64,000 nt of DNA from an uncultured Spirochaetota bacterium (GCA_937872225.1 CALMRZ010000089.1:1-64000), one strand, 5' to 3'; positions 17,354 through 25,123 are shown, counted from the stretch's first letter. Notes: a model not told the origin generated them from the letters alone. Numbers and translations: made by a program.

Positions 17354-17442
17354 CATCAGAAAAAAGCCTCACGGCCGTAAGAACGAAGACATAACAATGC
17401 AGACTCGGGAAGTTCCCTGCCGATCGGCTCTTTTTTCTGATG
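17354..17442. repeat. Palindromic element, copy A of two
   Basis: An 89-base imperfect palindrome with arms CATCAGAAAAAAGC / GCTCTTTTTTCTGATG and a structured core. The left arm continues CTCACGGCC. A small internal inverted repeat GGGAA-G-TTCCC sits at 17407-17417. Copy B at 27784-27866 shares the ends, the TCACGGCC block and the position of the small inverted repeat. The A6/T6 arms could end transcription on either strand. It lies 85 bases after the STAS gene and is the only notable feature of the 17269-17571 gap besides the arsR promoter. Confidence 0.75.
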
Positions 17443-17504
17443 CTCAACGATGATCCCCCAGAAAGAAAAAAATTAACTTTTTTAAAAAAAACATCCGCGG
17501 GGTG

Positions 17505-17540
17505 TTGACGTTGTTAATAAAAAGTGATTATTTGATAATC
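17505..17540 (+). promoter_or_regulatory. arsR promoter with overlapping palindromic operator
   Basis: TTGACG (17505), a 17-base spacer and TTATTT (17528) form a promoter candidate. The -10 region lies within the 15-base palindrome GATTATTTGATAATC (17526-17540). A palindrome over the -10 element just ahead of an ArsR-type gene is the usual layout for self-repression. Confidence 0.5.
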
Positions 17541-17571
17541 ATCGAAATGTAAGAATGTTAGTTTAATTTGT

Positions 17572-17880
17572 ATGGATACCAAACAAATAGCCAGGGTCAT
17601 GAAGGCCCTATCCAATCCAAACCGCCTTGAATTGTACCTTGAGATCCTCAAGAAATGCGAGGCGAGCTTTGAAACTGAAGACAGGGAATGCCTTGTCAGC
17701 GACATAATGTGCTCCTTTAACATCGGGGCCCCGACCATTTCCCATCACCTGAAAGAGCTGACCAACGCCGGTCTCATCACCACGGAGCGGAAGGGGAAAT
17801 TCCTGACGGCCAGGGTCATTGAACAGACTATCGATGAAGTGAAAAGTGTTCTTTCAGCGACGACGAAGCGGAAGAAGTAA
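17572..17880 (+). CDS. ArsR-family transcriptional regulator
   Basis: A 102-residue winged-helix repressor of the ArsR/SmtB family. The core runs 'IARVMKALSNPNRLELYLEIL', then the recognition helix region 'NIGAPTISHHLKELTNAGLITTERKGKFLTARV'. Several Cys residues (C49 and C62, plus C70 by count in 'ECLVSDIMCSF') lie before the recognition helix and could bind a metal or sense thiols, but the classical ELCVCDL metal site is not intact. It is followed by a palindrome and then a peptide and nitroreductase, its likely targets. The sensed signal cannot be told. Confidence 0.85.
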   Translation: MDTKQIARVMKALSNPNRLELYLEILKKCEASFETEDRECLVSDIMCSFNIGAPTISHHLKELTNAGLITTERKGKFLTARVIEQTIDEVKSVLSATTKRKK

Positions 17881-17887
17881 AAAAATT

Positions 17888-17904
17888 TATCGAATAGTTC
17901 GATA
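17888..17904. promoter_or_regulatory. Palindromic operator candidate downstream of arsR
   Basis: TATCGAA-TAG-TTCGATA is a perfect 7+7 inverted repeat with a 3-base centre, 8 bases after the arsR stop and ahead of the peptide/nitroreductase pair. Its size and symmetry suit an ArsR-family dimer. Binding is inferred. Confidence 0.45.
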
Positions 17905-17989
17905 GTTATAGAATTGTAAAATAATTTTTTTCGTATCAAGCTGTTTATTGCAAGTTAATGTAATTAAGGGGTGGAGCCGCTCCAGCTCA

Positions 17990-18024
17990 GCCGCAAAAAT
18001 AGTACACCCGTGTACTATGGCGGC
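17990..18024 (+). other. Stable hairpin in the leader of the nitroreductase pair
   Basis: ATAGTACA / TGTACTAT form an 8-base-pair stem around CCCG (17999-18018), enclosed by GCCGC / GCGGC (17990-18024). It lies about 95 bases ahead of the 56-residue reading frame. More GC-rich potential pairing follows up to 18060. It looks like a structured 5' leader; no known riboswitch class was recognised. Confidence 0.45.
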
Positions 18025-18118
18025 CGGGAACATCCTCTTCACTGTGAGCGTGAGCGGCCTCGCTCCCTGAGAAGGAAAATAAATAATTAAAAAAGTTTTT
18101 AACAGGAGAATACATCAA

Positions 18119-18289
18119 ATGAACGACCAGACAAAAAGAATTGTTGAAATACTGAAACAGCCAGGAAATTATCCCATTGAAAGGGTGAGCCTGGCTCTCA
18201 TGGAAATACTGGAAATAACCAGGGAGATGTATCAAACTGCTGCATGGCCCGCTGATGCGTATGCCATGGGAGGAATCAAGAATGGATAA
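18119..18289 (+). CDS. 56-residue protein of unknown function, coupled to nitroreductase
   Basis: A short frame from ATG 18119 to TAA 18289 with a good ribosome-binding site (AACAGGAG about 10 bases upstream). The product starts 'MNDQTKRIVEILKQPGNYPI' and continues with 'LALMEILEITREMYQ'. It is mostly helical and amphipathic, with no signal peptide or cysteines. Its last codons overlap the start of the nitroreductase gene by 8 bases, so it is probably translated and couples the two. The name and function are unknown; it could be a small partner of the nitroreductase or a translational regulator. It was not assigned to any family. Confidence 0.6.
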   Translation: MNDQTKRIVEILKQPGNYPIERVSLALMEILEITREMYQTAAWPADAYAMGGIKNG

Positions 18290-19151
18290 CAAAAGAAGCA
18301 TAACGGAGATCATCGGCGAGCGGTACGCCAACAGGACATACCGGGAAAAACCGATCTCACCCGAACACCGGGAACTTCTTGATGAGTACCTGGCTTCTCC
18401 CGTGAAGGGTCCCTTCGGCGCAACGGCGCGGTTTCTGCTGGTTGCAGCCCGGGAAGGGGACTCGGATTCCCTCCGCGGCCTCGGCACCTACGGCATCATA
18501 AAGAACCCGGCCGGGTTCATCGCCGGCGCGATCGACAAGTCGGATCACTACCTGGAGGATTACGGGTACCTCCTCGAGCGGATCGTCCTCTACGCCACGG
18601 CCCTGGGCCTCGGCACCTGCTGGCTGGGGGGGACCTTCAGGAGAAGCGGTTTCGCGCGGAGCATCTCCATCGAAGACGGCGAAGCGATCCCGGCGGTCAT
18701 TGCCATCGGCTATCCCGCCGACAGGCCCGGTATTCTTGACTCGATCATGCGCTTCGGCGCCGGCTCGAAGCACCGGAAGCCGTGGGAAAAGCTTTTCTTC
18801 ATCGGCGATTTCACCACGGCCATGACTGCGGAGTCCGCCGGGGCCTACCGGGTTCCCATCGAGATGGTGCGCCGGGCGCCGTCGGCCTCCAACAAACAGC
18901 CCTGGCGCATTGTCAGGGACCGCGGCCGCGACAATTTCCACTTCATCCTGGCCAGGACGAAAAACTATTACCGGAACTGGAAGATCGTCGGCATGGAGGA
19001 CCTCCAGCGGGTTGACATGGGCATTGCCATGCACCACTTTGAGGCGACAGCCGCCGAGTTAAAGCTGAAGGGGGCCTGGACCGTTGACGCGCCAAACCTT
19101 GCGCTTCAGGCGGGAGAAGCCGAATATATCGTGACCTGGAAAGGTCTGTAG
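18282..19151 (+). CDS. Nitroreductase-family protein
   Basis: A 289-residue flavoprotein of the nitroreductase type. The N-terminal FMN-binding pattern is 'YANRTYREKPISPEHRELLDEYL'. The middle has 'LLERIVLYATALGLGTCWLGGTF' and the C-terminal part has 'PIEMVRRAPSASNKQPWRIV', an FMN-site motif normally near the N-terminus, so the chain looks like two half-modules in one polypeptide (the TM1586-like NADPH nitroreductase layout). ATG 18282 has GGGAGGAATC upstream; an earlier frame start at 18255 lies inside the preceding small gene. Members reduce quinones, flavins or nitro compounds. The gene sits behind an ArsR regulator and ahead of a DUF362 protein. Confidence 0.8.
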   Translation: MDNKRSITEIIGERYANRTYREKPISPEHRELLDEYLASPVKGPFGATARFLLVAAREGDSDSLRGLGTYGIIKNPAGFIAGAIDKSDHYLEDYGYLLERIVLYATALGLGTCWLGGTFRRSGFARSISIEDGEAIPAVIAIGYPADRPGILDSIMRFGAGSKHRKPWEKLFFIGDFTTAMTAESAGAYRVPIEMVRRAPSASNKQPWRIVRDRGRDNFHFILARTKNYYRNWKIVGMEDLQRVDMGIAMHHFEATAAELKLKGAWTVDAPNLALQAGEAEYIVTWKGL

Positions 19152-19210
19152 AACCGTCACGGGGCCGGGCTCCGGATTCGGCTGCGGAACGATATCCAAG
19201 GAGAGAACAA

Positions 19211-20368
19211 ATGAGCAAGGTGTTTTTGTCCCGCTGTCAGGAATATGATCATGACAGCATGAAGAAAATAATCGCCGCCGGCATGGCCGGGGCAGGCTTC
19301 GATCCCCGCGGGTTCAGAGGGAAGCGGGTGGCGCTGAAACCGAACCTGCTGATGCCGGCCCGGCCGGAAAAGGCGATTGTCACGCACCCGGCCTTTGTCG
19401 GGGCCGTTGCGGAAATCGTCAGGGAGAACGGCGGGTCCCCGGTTATCATCGAATCGCCGGCCATGACGGCACTAGAAAGCACCATGAAGAAATCAGGTTA
19501 CTCGGAGATGGTCGCGAAGCAGGGGATCGAGGTGGCCGATGTCTCCGAAGCGAAGGTCCTCTACCATGGCGGCAGCCAGAGATACAGGCGCTTCGAGGTT
19601 TCAAAGGCCCTGTTTGACGTGGACATCATCATCAACCTGCCGAAACTGAAGACCCACGGCATCACCTATATAACCGGCGCCGTAAAGAACCTTTTCGGGA
19701 CCATACCCGGCCTTGACAAGTCGAAATGGCACATGAAGGCGCCGACGCCGTCCGATTTCTCGGAGTTTCTCCTGGACCTCAACGAGGCGCTGCTGCACGG
19801 CTTCGAGAAGCGGAAGCGGATACTCCATGTCATGGATGCCATCGTCACCCAGGAAAAGGACGGGCCGGGGCCTTCGGGCACGCCGAAAAAGATCGGCGCC
19901 ATTATTATAGGGGAAAGCCCCGTCGCGGTGGATTTCGTTGCGGTCAGGGTCGCCGGTCTTGACTATGAAAAGGTCCCCACCGTCACCGGCGGGTTCAGGC
20001 GGGACCTGGGCGCGGGCTCCCCGGAAGAGATCGAGGTCCTGGGGACGCCCATCGACGAAGTAAGGGTTGACGATTTTATCCCGACCGGCCATTCCTTCTT
20101 GACCAGTTTCGGTGCGCGATGGCCGGCAAACACCGGGTTCTTTAAAAACATGTTTACCGAAAAGCCGGTGCCGGTTGAAGGGGAATGCACGCTCTGCTAC
20201 CAGTGTAAGAACATATGCCCCGCCGGCGCAATCGGCGATTCCGCGGGAAACAACAAGGTGCCGGTATACGATTACCGGAAATGCATCCGCTGCTACTGCT
20301 GCAGGGAGATCTGTCCCCAGGCAGCCATAACGCTGAAGCGGGGCCGCCTGCAGTTTATCCTGGGGTGA
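19211..20368 (+). CDS. DUF362 domain protein with two [4Fe-4S] ferredoxin motifs
   Basis: The 385-residue protein has an N-terminal DUF362 domain ('ALKPNLLMPARPEKAIVTHPAFVGAV', 'NLPKLKTHGITYITGAVKNLFG') and a C-terminal ferredoxin domain with two cluster motifs: C-x2-C-x2-C-x3-CP ('CTLCYQCKNICP') and 'CIRCYCCREICP'. Such proteins are common in anaerobes and probably carry electrons, but their reactions are largely unknown. A clear AAGGAGAG precedes ATG 19211, 59 bases after the nitroreductase. The broken flavin reductase gene follows, so all three may once have formed one redox unit. Confidence 0.85.
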   Translation: MSKVFLSRCQEYDHDSMKKIIAAGMAGAGFDPRGFRGKRVALKPNLLMPARPEKAIVTHPAFVGAVAEIVRENGGSPVIIESPAMTALESTMKKSGYSEMVAKQGIEVADVSEAKVLYHGGSQRYRRFEVSKALFDVDIIINLPKLKTHGITYITGAVKNLFGTIPGLDKSKWHMKAPTPSDFSEFLLDLNEALLHGFEKRKRILHVMDAIVTQEKDGPGPSGTPKKIGAIIIGESPVAVDFVAVRVAGLDYEKVPTVTGGFRRDLGAGSPEEIEVLGTPIDEVRVDDFIPTGHSFLTSFGARWPANTGFFKNMFTEKPVPVEGECTLCYQCKNICPAGAIGDSAGNNKVPVYDYRKCIRCYCCREICPQAAITLKRGRLQFILG

Positions 20369-20449
20369 TACGACAGCTGGTCCGGACCCTGTGCCGGCTC
20401 TGCAATATTGTCATCCCGATGCAGGATATCATGTCATGGAGCGTAAAAA

Positions 20450-21029
20450 ATGAAAAAGTCAAAAAAAGTCAATAGGACCGCAGACGCTGATCTTCCCCAA
20501 CCCGGTTTTAATTGTCGGGTCGTACGATAGATAATGCCGGACAGGCAAATGCGATGGCCGCCGCATGGGGCGGAATTGCTTGCTCCAGCCCTCCCTGCGT
20601 TTCGATATCCCGCGGAAAGCAACCTACACCTATGGAAACATAGCTGAACGCAAGGCTTTCACCATAAGCATGCCATCGGAGCAATACGTTAAAGAAGCGG
20701 ATCATTTCGGGATAACATCAGGCAGGAATGAGGACAAGTTTTCAACGGTCAGGCTCACCCCCGTGAAAAGCGATATTGTAGACGCTCCCTATGTGAAGGA
20801 GTTTCCGGTGGCGCTGGAATGCAGGCTGCTTCATATGTTTGAGCTCGGTTTGAACACGCAGTTCGTGGGGCAAATCATGGATGTCAAGATCGAAGATGAT
20901 ATTACCGGCGATGGCGGCAAGCCCGACATGCATAAAATCAGGCCGTTCGTGTATGATCATTCCAGCATGGCCTATTATGGGATCGGCGCGGTGATCGGCA
21001 AGGCCTTCAAGATCGGGAACGAGTTCTAG
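20450..21029 (+). pseudogene. Flavin reductase-like gene broken by frameshifts
   Basis: Homology to FMN-binding split-barrel flavin reductases runs through three frames. From ATG 20450 (GGAG upstream): '[17 protein letters not shown]', then an in-frame TAG at 20528. From about 20530, two bases out of frame: '[20 protein letters not shown]' and 'PPCVSIS'. From 20613, shifted again: '[19 protein letters not shown]' through 'YYGIGAVIGKAFKIG' to the stop at 21029. Together these give a complete family member of about 190 residues, so the gene was full length and lost its frame at two points (about 20522-20529 and 20611-20612). A 9-base in-frame tandem duplication (AAAAAGTCA) lies near the start. 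The last frame alone could make a truncated 154-residue protein. Sequencing error at both sites is the alternative. Confidence 0.85.
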
Positions 21030-21088
21030 CGCCCACGGGGCTTTTGTGCCGGCTCCGGTCGCAGTGGCACTGCCATTATCGGCCCGGT

Positions 21089-21856
21089 CTACGCGTCGGG
21101 GAAGAGGTGGATCTCCGGCTTCCCGTTGTAGATGTTCCTTGAGATAAGCACGTCGATGCCGAAGTGGCGCTTGATGGTGTCGGCGGTCATGATGTCGGTG
21201 CTACCTGTTTCGGCGATGCGGCCGTCCGCGAGGATCACGATGCGGTCCGCCGTCTGCGATATGAAATTAAGGTCGTTTGAGCTGACGGCGGCGACACGGC
21301 TGCCGTTCATGACGTAGCGCGCCAGGGCGTTGCGGAACAGCCGTACGGACAGGATGTCCAGGTCATTGGTCGGGTTGTCGAAAAGAACCGCGTGTCTTTC
21401 GCCAATAAGGGTATGGGCGAGCATCGCCAGCCTGAAAATGCCGTCGGGGAGCGTGCTGATCTTGGCCCCGCCGTACCGACCGAGGTCCAGCGCCGACAGG
21501 TATTCTTCCGTCACCTGCCGGTCGTAGTCGGAGAAGGGCCTGAAGGGCTTCTTGTGGGCGACCCGGGCAAGGAGCAGGAAGTTATACAGGTTCTCCTCCG
21601 GGTTCTGGGGCAGCGCCGATCCGTAGTAGGCAACGCCCCTCTGGGGTCCCTTCCTGTTCCCCGCCGCCGCGTCCTGTATCGTTACCGTACCCTCGTATGA
21701 GCGTATCCTCCCGGCAATGCTCTTCAACAGCAGTGTTTTCCCGGATCCGGACTTTCCTATCAGACCTATTATCTCGCCGTCGTTCATCGTGAGGCTGATG
21801 TTGTTCAGGACGGCTGAGCCATTTATGGTCAGGCTAAGATTGCTGATATCGATCAT
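21089..21856 (-). CDS. FecE-like ABC ATPase with degenerate catalytic motifs
   Basis: A 255-residue ABC nucleotide-binding protein most like iron-siderophore/haem/B12 ATPases (FecE, HmuV). Walker A 'GLIGKSGSGKT' (residues 31-41) and the Q-loop 'LPQ' (82-84) are intact. The signature normally LSGGE reads 'STLPDGI' (134-140), Walker B ends 'VLFDNPTNDLDI' so the catalytic Glu is Asn161, and the switch His region reads 'VSSNDLN' with Asn in place of His. The protein can probably bind ATP but may not hydrolyse it normally. Start ATG 21856 has GGAGG about 10 bases upstream and overlaps the permease gene by 23 bases. It is the last gene of a minus-strand set. Confidence 0.8.
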   Translation of the reverse strand: MIDISNLSLTINGSAVLNNISLTMNDGEIIGLIGKSGSGKTLLLKSIAGRIRSYEGTVTIQDAAAGNRKGPQRGVAYYGSALPQNPEENLYNFLLLARVAHKKPFRPFSDYDRQVTEEYLSALDLGRYGGAKISTLPDGIFRLAMLAHTLIGERHAVLFDNPTNDLDILSVRLFRNALARYVMNGSRVAAVSSNDLNFISQTADRIVILADGRIAETGSTDIMTADTIKRHFGIDVLISRNIYNGKPEIHLFPDA

Positions 21857-22739
21857 ACACGTGGACCCTCCGGGTATAGTAAAGGGAAAAAACGGCGTAC
21901 GAACAGGCCCATGAAACGGCCGCGGCACGCAGCGGGCCAGCCAGGGCCCCGACCAGCAGGGCGGCCTGACCGAGGCATGCCATCGAAAGGAACATGGCAG
22001 CGTCGGGCAGCGCGCCGCGGTGGAGGCGACGCACGCTGATGCCGATGCAGCAGGTCAATCCGGCAAAAAGAAAGGAAATGGCCGCCAGCAGGCCCCTGGC
22101 GACGATGAGACCGGCTGAGGCAGCAACGCGCGCGCGGCGGGGGCGCTGTGAAAAGGGGAGGCCCTGCGACAGGAGCCTCATTTCCGGGTTCAGGGCCCTG
22201 AAAAGGAGCGGTATCAGGATTGCCGCGGCGAGCGACACTGCCGGCAGAGCCGGGTGAACGCCGGCGGCGGAAAAAAATCCGGTCAAGACCGGGCCGGCAA
22301 GAGAGGCGCCCCCCGGCAGGCCGCCGGTAACGACAAGCACGGCCATGGCTGCGAGAACCGCCTGGGCGGCCATGCCGGCCAGGGCGATCTCCTTTTTTGC
22401 CGGGGCCAGCACGGCCTTCATGAACAGCTGGTACATGATGAGAACGATGAAGATTGCGGCAAGCAGCAGGTACGGGTTCACCGTGATGAAAAGCGCTGCG
22501 GCGCCCAGGGCCAGTGTCGCCACGGCAGTTTCGCCGCTCTGGACGGTATCGCAGAGGATGTGCGGGTCATAGTCGCCGAGCAGCGCAAGGGCGGCATAGG
22601 CGCAAACGCCGACGAGGTTGAGGGCCATGTGCAGCGGCGGGACGTTCATGAGGAGGTTTGCCGCCGCCGTGGAAAGCGCCGCCGCTGAAAGGATCGCGAT
22701 GGGGACCGCGTCGGTTCTAGCTGTCCTCATCGTCGTCAT
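21834..22739 (-). CDS. FecCD-like ABC permease (divergent)
   Basis: A 301-residue, very hydrophobic protein with about eight to nine transmembrane helices. Its C-terminal half matches the FecCD/BtuC pattern: 'MRLLSQGLPFSQRPRRARV' in the place of the cytoplasmic coupling helix, then 'GLLAAISFLFAGLTCCIGISVRRLHRGALPD', which parallels the conserved 'aGpIgFvGLivPHi.R' segment but has lost the Pro-His. The N-terminal half is weakly conserved. It overlaps the ATPase gene behind it and the TPR gene ahead of it by 23 bases each, so the three are translated together. No substrate-binding protein is nearby. The permease call is good; the substrate is unknown. Confidence 0.65.
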   Translation of the reverse strand: MTTMRTARTDAVPIAILSAAALSTAAANLLMNVPPLHMALNLVGVCAYAALALLGDYDPHILCDTVQSGETAVATLALGAAALFITVNPYLLLAAIFIVLIMYQLFMKAVLAPAKKEIALAGMAAQAVLAAMAVLVVTGGLPGGASLAGPVLTGFFSAAGVHPALPAVSLAAAILIPLLFRALNPEMRLLSQGLPFSQRPRRARVAASAGLIVARGLLAAISFLFAGLTCCIGISVRRLHRGALPDAAMFLSMACLGQAALLVGALAGPLRAAAVSWACSYAVFSLYYTRRVHVYDRYQQS

Positions 22740-24294
22740 TTTCCTCGTCTTCTTCCTCGCTGTCCTGCGTCTTGTTTTTCAATTCGGGCCGCTTCTTCTC
22801 TTCCGGTTTTTTCTTTTCAGGACCGGTTTCCTTTTTCTCCGGTTCAGGTTTTCTGTCCCCGCTTCCGCCATCCATTTCGCGGGCCATGCCCGACAGGAGC
22901 GGGTCCCTCTTTGCCCGGGAAAGGTAATCGCCGCTGAGGGACAATTCCGACAGGAGGGCCTTCGCTTTCTGCCTCCTGCCGGTCTGCGCGTAGGCCCTGC
23001 AAAGGGTGAACTTGTCTTCGTTGTCCAGGGAGAGCTTCTCGAACTGGTCGATGGCGCTGTCATATTCCTTCAGCCCGTAATGGGCACGCGCCGTCAGCAG
23101 CCGTGTCTCGAAACTCTGGGATTTTTCGTCGAGCGTCCCGAGAATGCTTAGGGTGCGGCCGTAGTTCTTGCTCTCATAATGGTGCCGGGCGAGTTTTATG
23201 AAGGCCTTGCGGTACCGCGCGGGGTACGTTTTTTTCCCTCCCGCCAGGGCGAAGAGCCTGTCGTAGGCGGCCACGTAACGGGGATCGTTTTCCCTGAAGT
23301 AGACGCTGCCGATCTGGTAGTGTACTTCCGGGTTGTCGGGACTGGCGGCATTCGCCTGCTGCAGCGTCTTTATCGCCTCGCCGTATTTTCCCATCTTGAT
23401 TTTTATCGCCGAGAGGAGAAGCAGGGCTTCGGTCGAACGGGAACTGCCGCGCACCGCCCGGTCTATGTCCTCCTCGGCATCCCGGTATTCGCCAAGCTTG
23501 TAATGGCTGGTGCCCAGCCTGATCCTGATGCGGTTTTCGGCGGCTCCGTCAAGGAAGCCGTATTCCAGCACCCTGTGGTAGTGGTCGATGGCGATGCGGT
23601 AGTTGCGCCGGCCGAACTGAATGTCGGCAAGCACATGCTGTACCTCGGCATAGAAGGGGATCTTCGCCGCGATGTCTCCCAGGTGGGATGATGCACGGTC
23701 AAGGTCGCCGCTGTTATAGGCCGCCATGCCGAGTTCGAACTTGGGGGCGAGGAATGCGTGGTCGATGCCGATGGCTTCATTGAAGCGGGACAGGGCCTCT
23801 TCCGTTTTTCCCCTTTTCTTGAACTCGATGCCCTCGTTGTATTTATCCACCGCCTCGCTATTATCCGTCCAGAGAAGCTTGTTGATGAGGGAATCTATTT
23901 TCTGGCGCGCGGCCGCGTCGCCGGTCTTGAGCCACATGGAGCGGCAGATGGACACCACGCTTTCGAAATCGTTACGCTGTTCCGCCATGAGCAGGGCGTT
24001 CCAGTAGGAATTGATCATGTACTGGCGCGAAATGCTTTTTTTCGTTATGGCGCTCTTGTAATATTTTTCCGCCTCAAGGTAGTTGCCCTGTGTCTTCTCA
24101 ATTTCCCCGAGAAAATAATAGGCGTTGCCCGAATCGCCGGTTTCCGCGGCCTTGAGGAACATCTCCTTTGCCTTTTCGTACTGTTTGCGGGTATAGAAAC
24201 GCCGGCCCTGTTCGTAGTAGCCTGCCGCCGCGAGCAAATGCTGGCCCAGCGAAAGGACCAAGGCCAAGGACAGTATCAGTATTGTTTTTTTCAT
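22717..24294 (-). CDS. Exported TPR-repeat protein with acidic tail
   Basis: A 525-residue protein starting at ATG 24294 with a signal peptide ('MKKTILILSLALVLSLGQ'), so it acts outside the cytoplasm. At least ten TPR-type repeats follow, for example 'YEQGRRFYTRKQYEKAKEMF', 'YYFLGEIEKTQGNYLEAEKYY', 'KIKMGKYGEAIKTLQQANAA' and 'ARAHYGLKEYDSAIDQFEKL'. The last 60 residues are Lys/Glu/Pro-rich and end in an acidic stretch of Asp and Glu. TPR proteins are scaffolds; no enzyme motif is seen. It heads a translationally coupled set with a FecCD-like permease and a degenerate ATPase, so it may be their periplasmic partner (inference). Confidence 0.75.
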   Translation of the reverse strand: MKKTILILSLALVLSLGQHLLAAAGYYEQGRRFYTRKQYEKAKEMFLKAAETGDSGNAYYFLGEIEKTQGNYLEAEKYYKSAITKKSISRQYMINSYWNALLMAEQRNDFESVVSICRSMWLKTGDAAARQKIDSLINKLLWTDNSEAVDKYNEGIEFKKRGKTEEALSRFNEAIGIDHAFLAPKFELGMAAYNSGDLDRASSHLGDIAAKIPFYAEVQHVLADIQFGRRNYRIAIDHYHRVLEYGFLDGAAENRIRIRLGTSHYKLGEYRDAEEDIDRAVRGSSRSTEALLLLSAIKIKMGKYGEAIKTLQQANAASPDNPEVHYQIGSVYFRENDPRYVAAYDRLFALAGGKKTYPARYRKAFIKLARHHYESKNYGRTLSILGTLDEKSQSFETRLLTARAHYGLKEYDSAIDQFEKLSLDNEDKFTLCRAYAQTGRRQKAKALLSELSLSGDYLSRAKRDPLLSGMAREMDGGSGDRKPEPEKKETGPEKKKPEEKKRPELKNKTQDSEEEDEENDDDEDS

Positions 24295-24447
24295 TGTTTT
24301 TGAGGGATTTCTCACTGGGTTTTATATTGTAATCTGGAACGATGTTCGTTGCATTGTTGCAGATATTTACAGTAAATGTCAAGATATTTGCTTTCATTAA
24401 TACAGTATGGCTTTACCCGCTCCATGGGGACCTGACGGGACCCCTCT

Positions 24448-24460
24448 AGGCTCTGAGCCT
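24448..24460. repeat. REP-like palindrome, left of the RAYT gene
   Basis: AGGCTC-T-GAGCCT, a perfect 6+6 inverted repeat 8 bases beyond the 3' end of the RAYT gene. The core GGCTCTGAGCC recurs exactly at 25241-25251 on the other side of the gene. Confidence 0.6.
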
Positions 24461-24468
24461 ATAAGTTT

Positions 24469-25059
24469 TTAAAAATACACAGCTAGTCTCCTTCGATAGG
24501 CTTCCTCGTAGAATAAAAACAACTGAGCGCGTTCCTCAAAGGTATCCGCCAGTTTAATAAAATAATAATGCAATGTGATTTTAAACGGTGCGATGAAATT
24601 TTTATCAAGATAACAGTTAATGAAGCCAATATCGTTTTTTCTCGGATCCCGGGATAAGCCTTTCCTGACGGGATTATAGCCGATATACCACAATAACCAT
24701 AAAAGGTATTCCTCCGGGTTATCCGCTTCCTCGATGACACTCGATCCGAAACGTTCATTCCAGAATGCCCCGGTAGTTCCCATAGCCTTATTGTATTTTT
24801 CAGCTATTCGTGCCTTAATATACTGCATTATGCGAGATATTGTTTCCTTTTCTTCGCAAGTTTGAATAACCAGATGAATATGATTGGCAACAATTTCTGC
24901 GGCAATAAGCTCAAAATCATATTTTTCCTGGCACATGGTAATTGCTTCAATAAAATATAGTTTTCCATATTTTCCTTGAAGCAGATTTCTCTTCCCATGA
25001 CACCTGCTGTAAGTGTGATGGGTTAATCCCTGGGCAATATTTCTCAATGGATAGGTCAT
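24469..25059 (-). mobile_element. REP-associated tyrosine transposase (RAYT / IS200-like Y1 family)
   Basis: A 196-residue single-strand transposase of the Y1 (HUH) superfamily. The metal-binding His pair is H60-x-H62 in 'IVANHIHLVIQT', and the catalytic Tyr is probably Y89 in 'YIKARIAEKYNK'. Further family features are 'GAFWNERFGSSVIEE', 'YLLWLLWYIGYNPVRKGLS' and the N-terminal 'HTYSRCHGKRNLLQG'. RAYTs are thought to spread REP palindromes and are usually single-copy and domesticated. GGAGAT lies before the ATG. The gene and its surroundings are clearly more AT-rich than the neighbours, suggesting transfer. Palindromes with the GGCTCTGAGCC core lie on both sides. The frame is intact. Confidence 0.88.
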
Positions 25060-25123
25060 AATTTTATCTCCAGAATAGTTAGTATTGTGTATACGATTTG
25101 GGCTGGAGAAATTTAAAAAAAAT

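Noticed and set aside
17354-17442. Copy A as a cyclic di-GMP (GEMM) riboswitch
   Set aside because: It lacks the conserved GEMM core sequence and the tetraloop/receptor pattern, and lies after a gene as well as before one.
17941-18060. The nitroreductase leader as a cobalamin or FMN riboswitch
   Set aside because: Some short words look similar, but the conserved core order of neither class is present.
20450-20480. The repeated AAAAAGTCA as a frame-breaking duplication
   Set aside because: Counting codons shows that the 9-base duplication keeps the frame; the real breaks lie further on.
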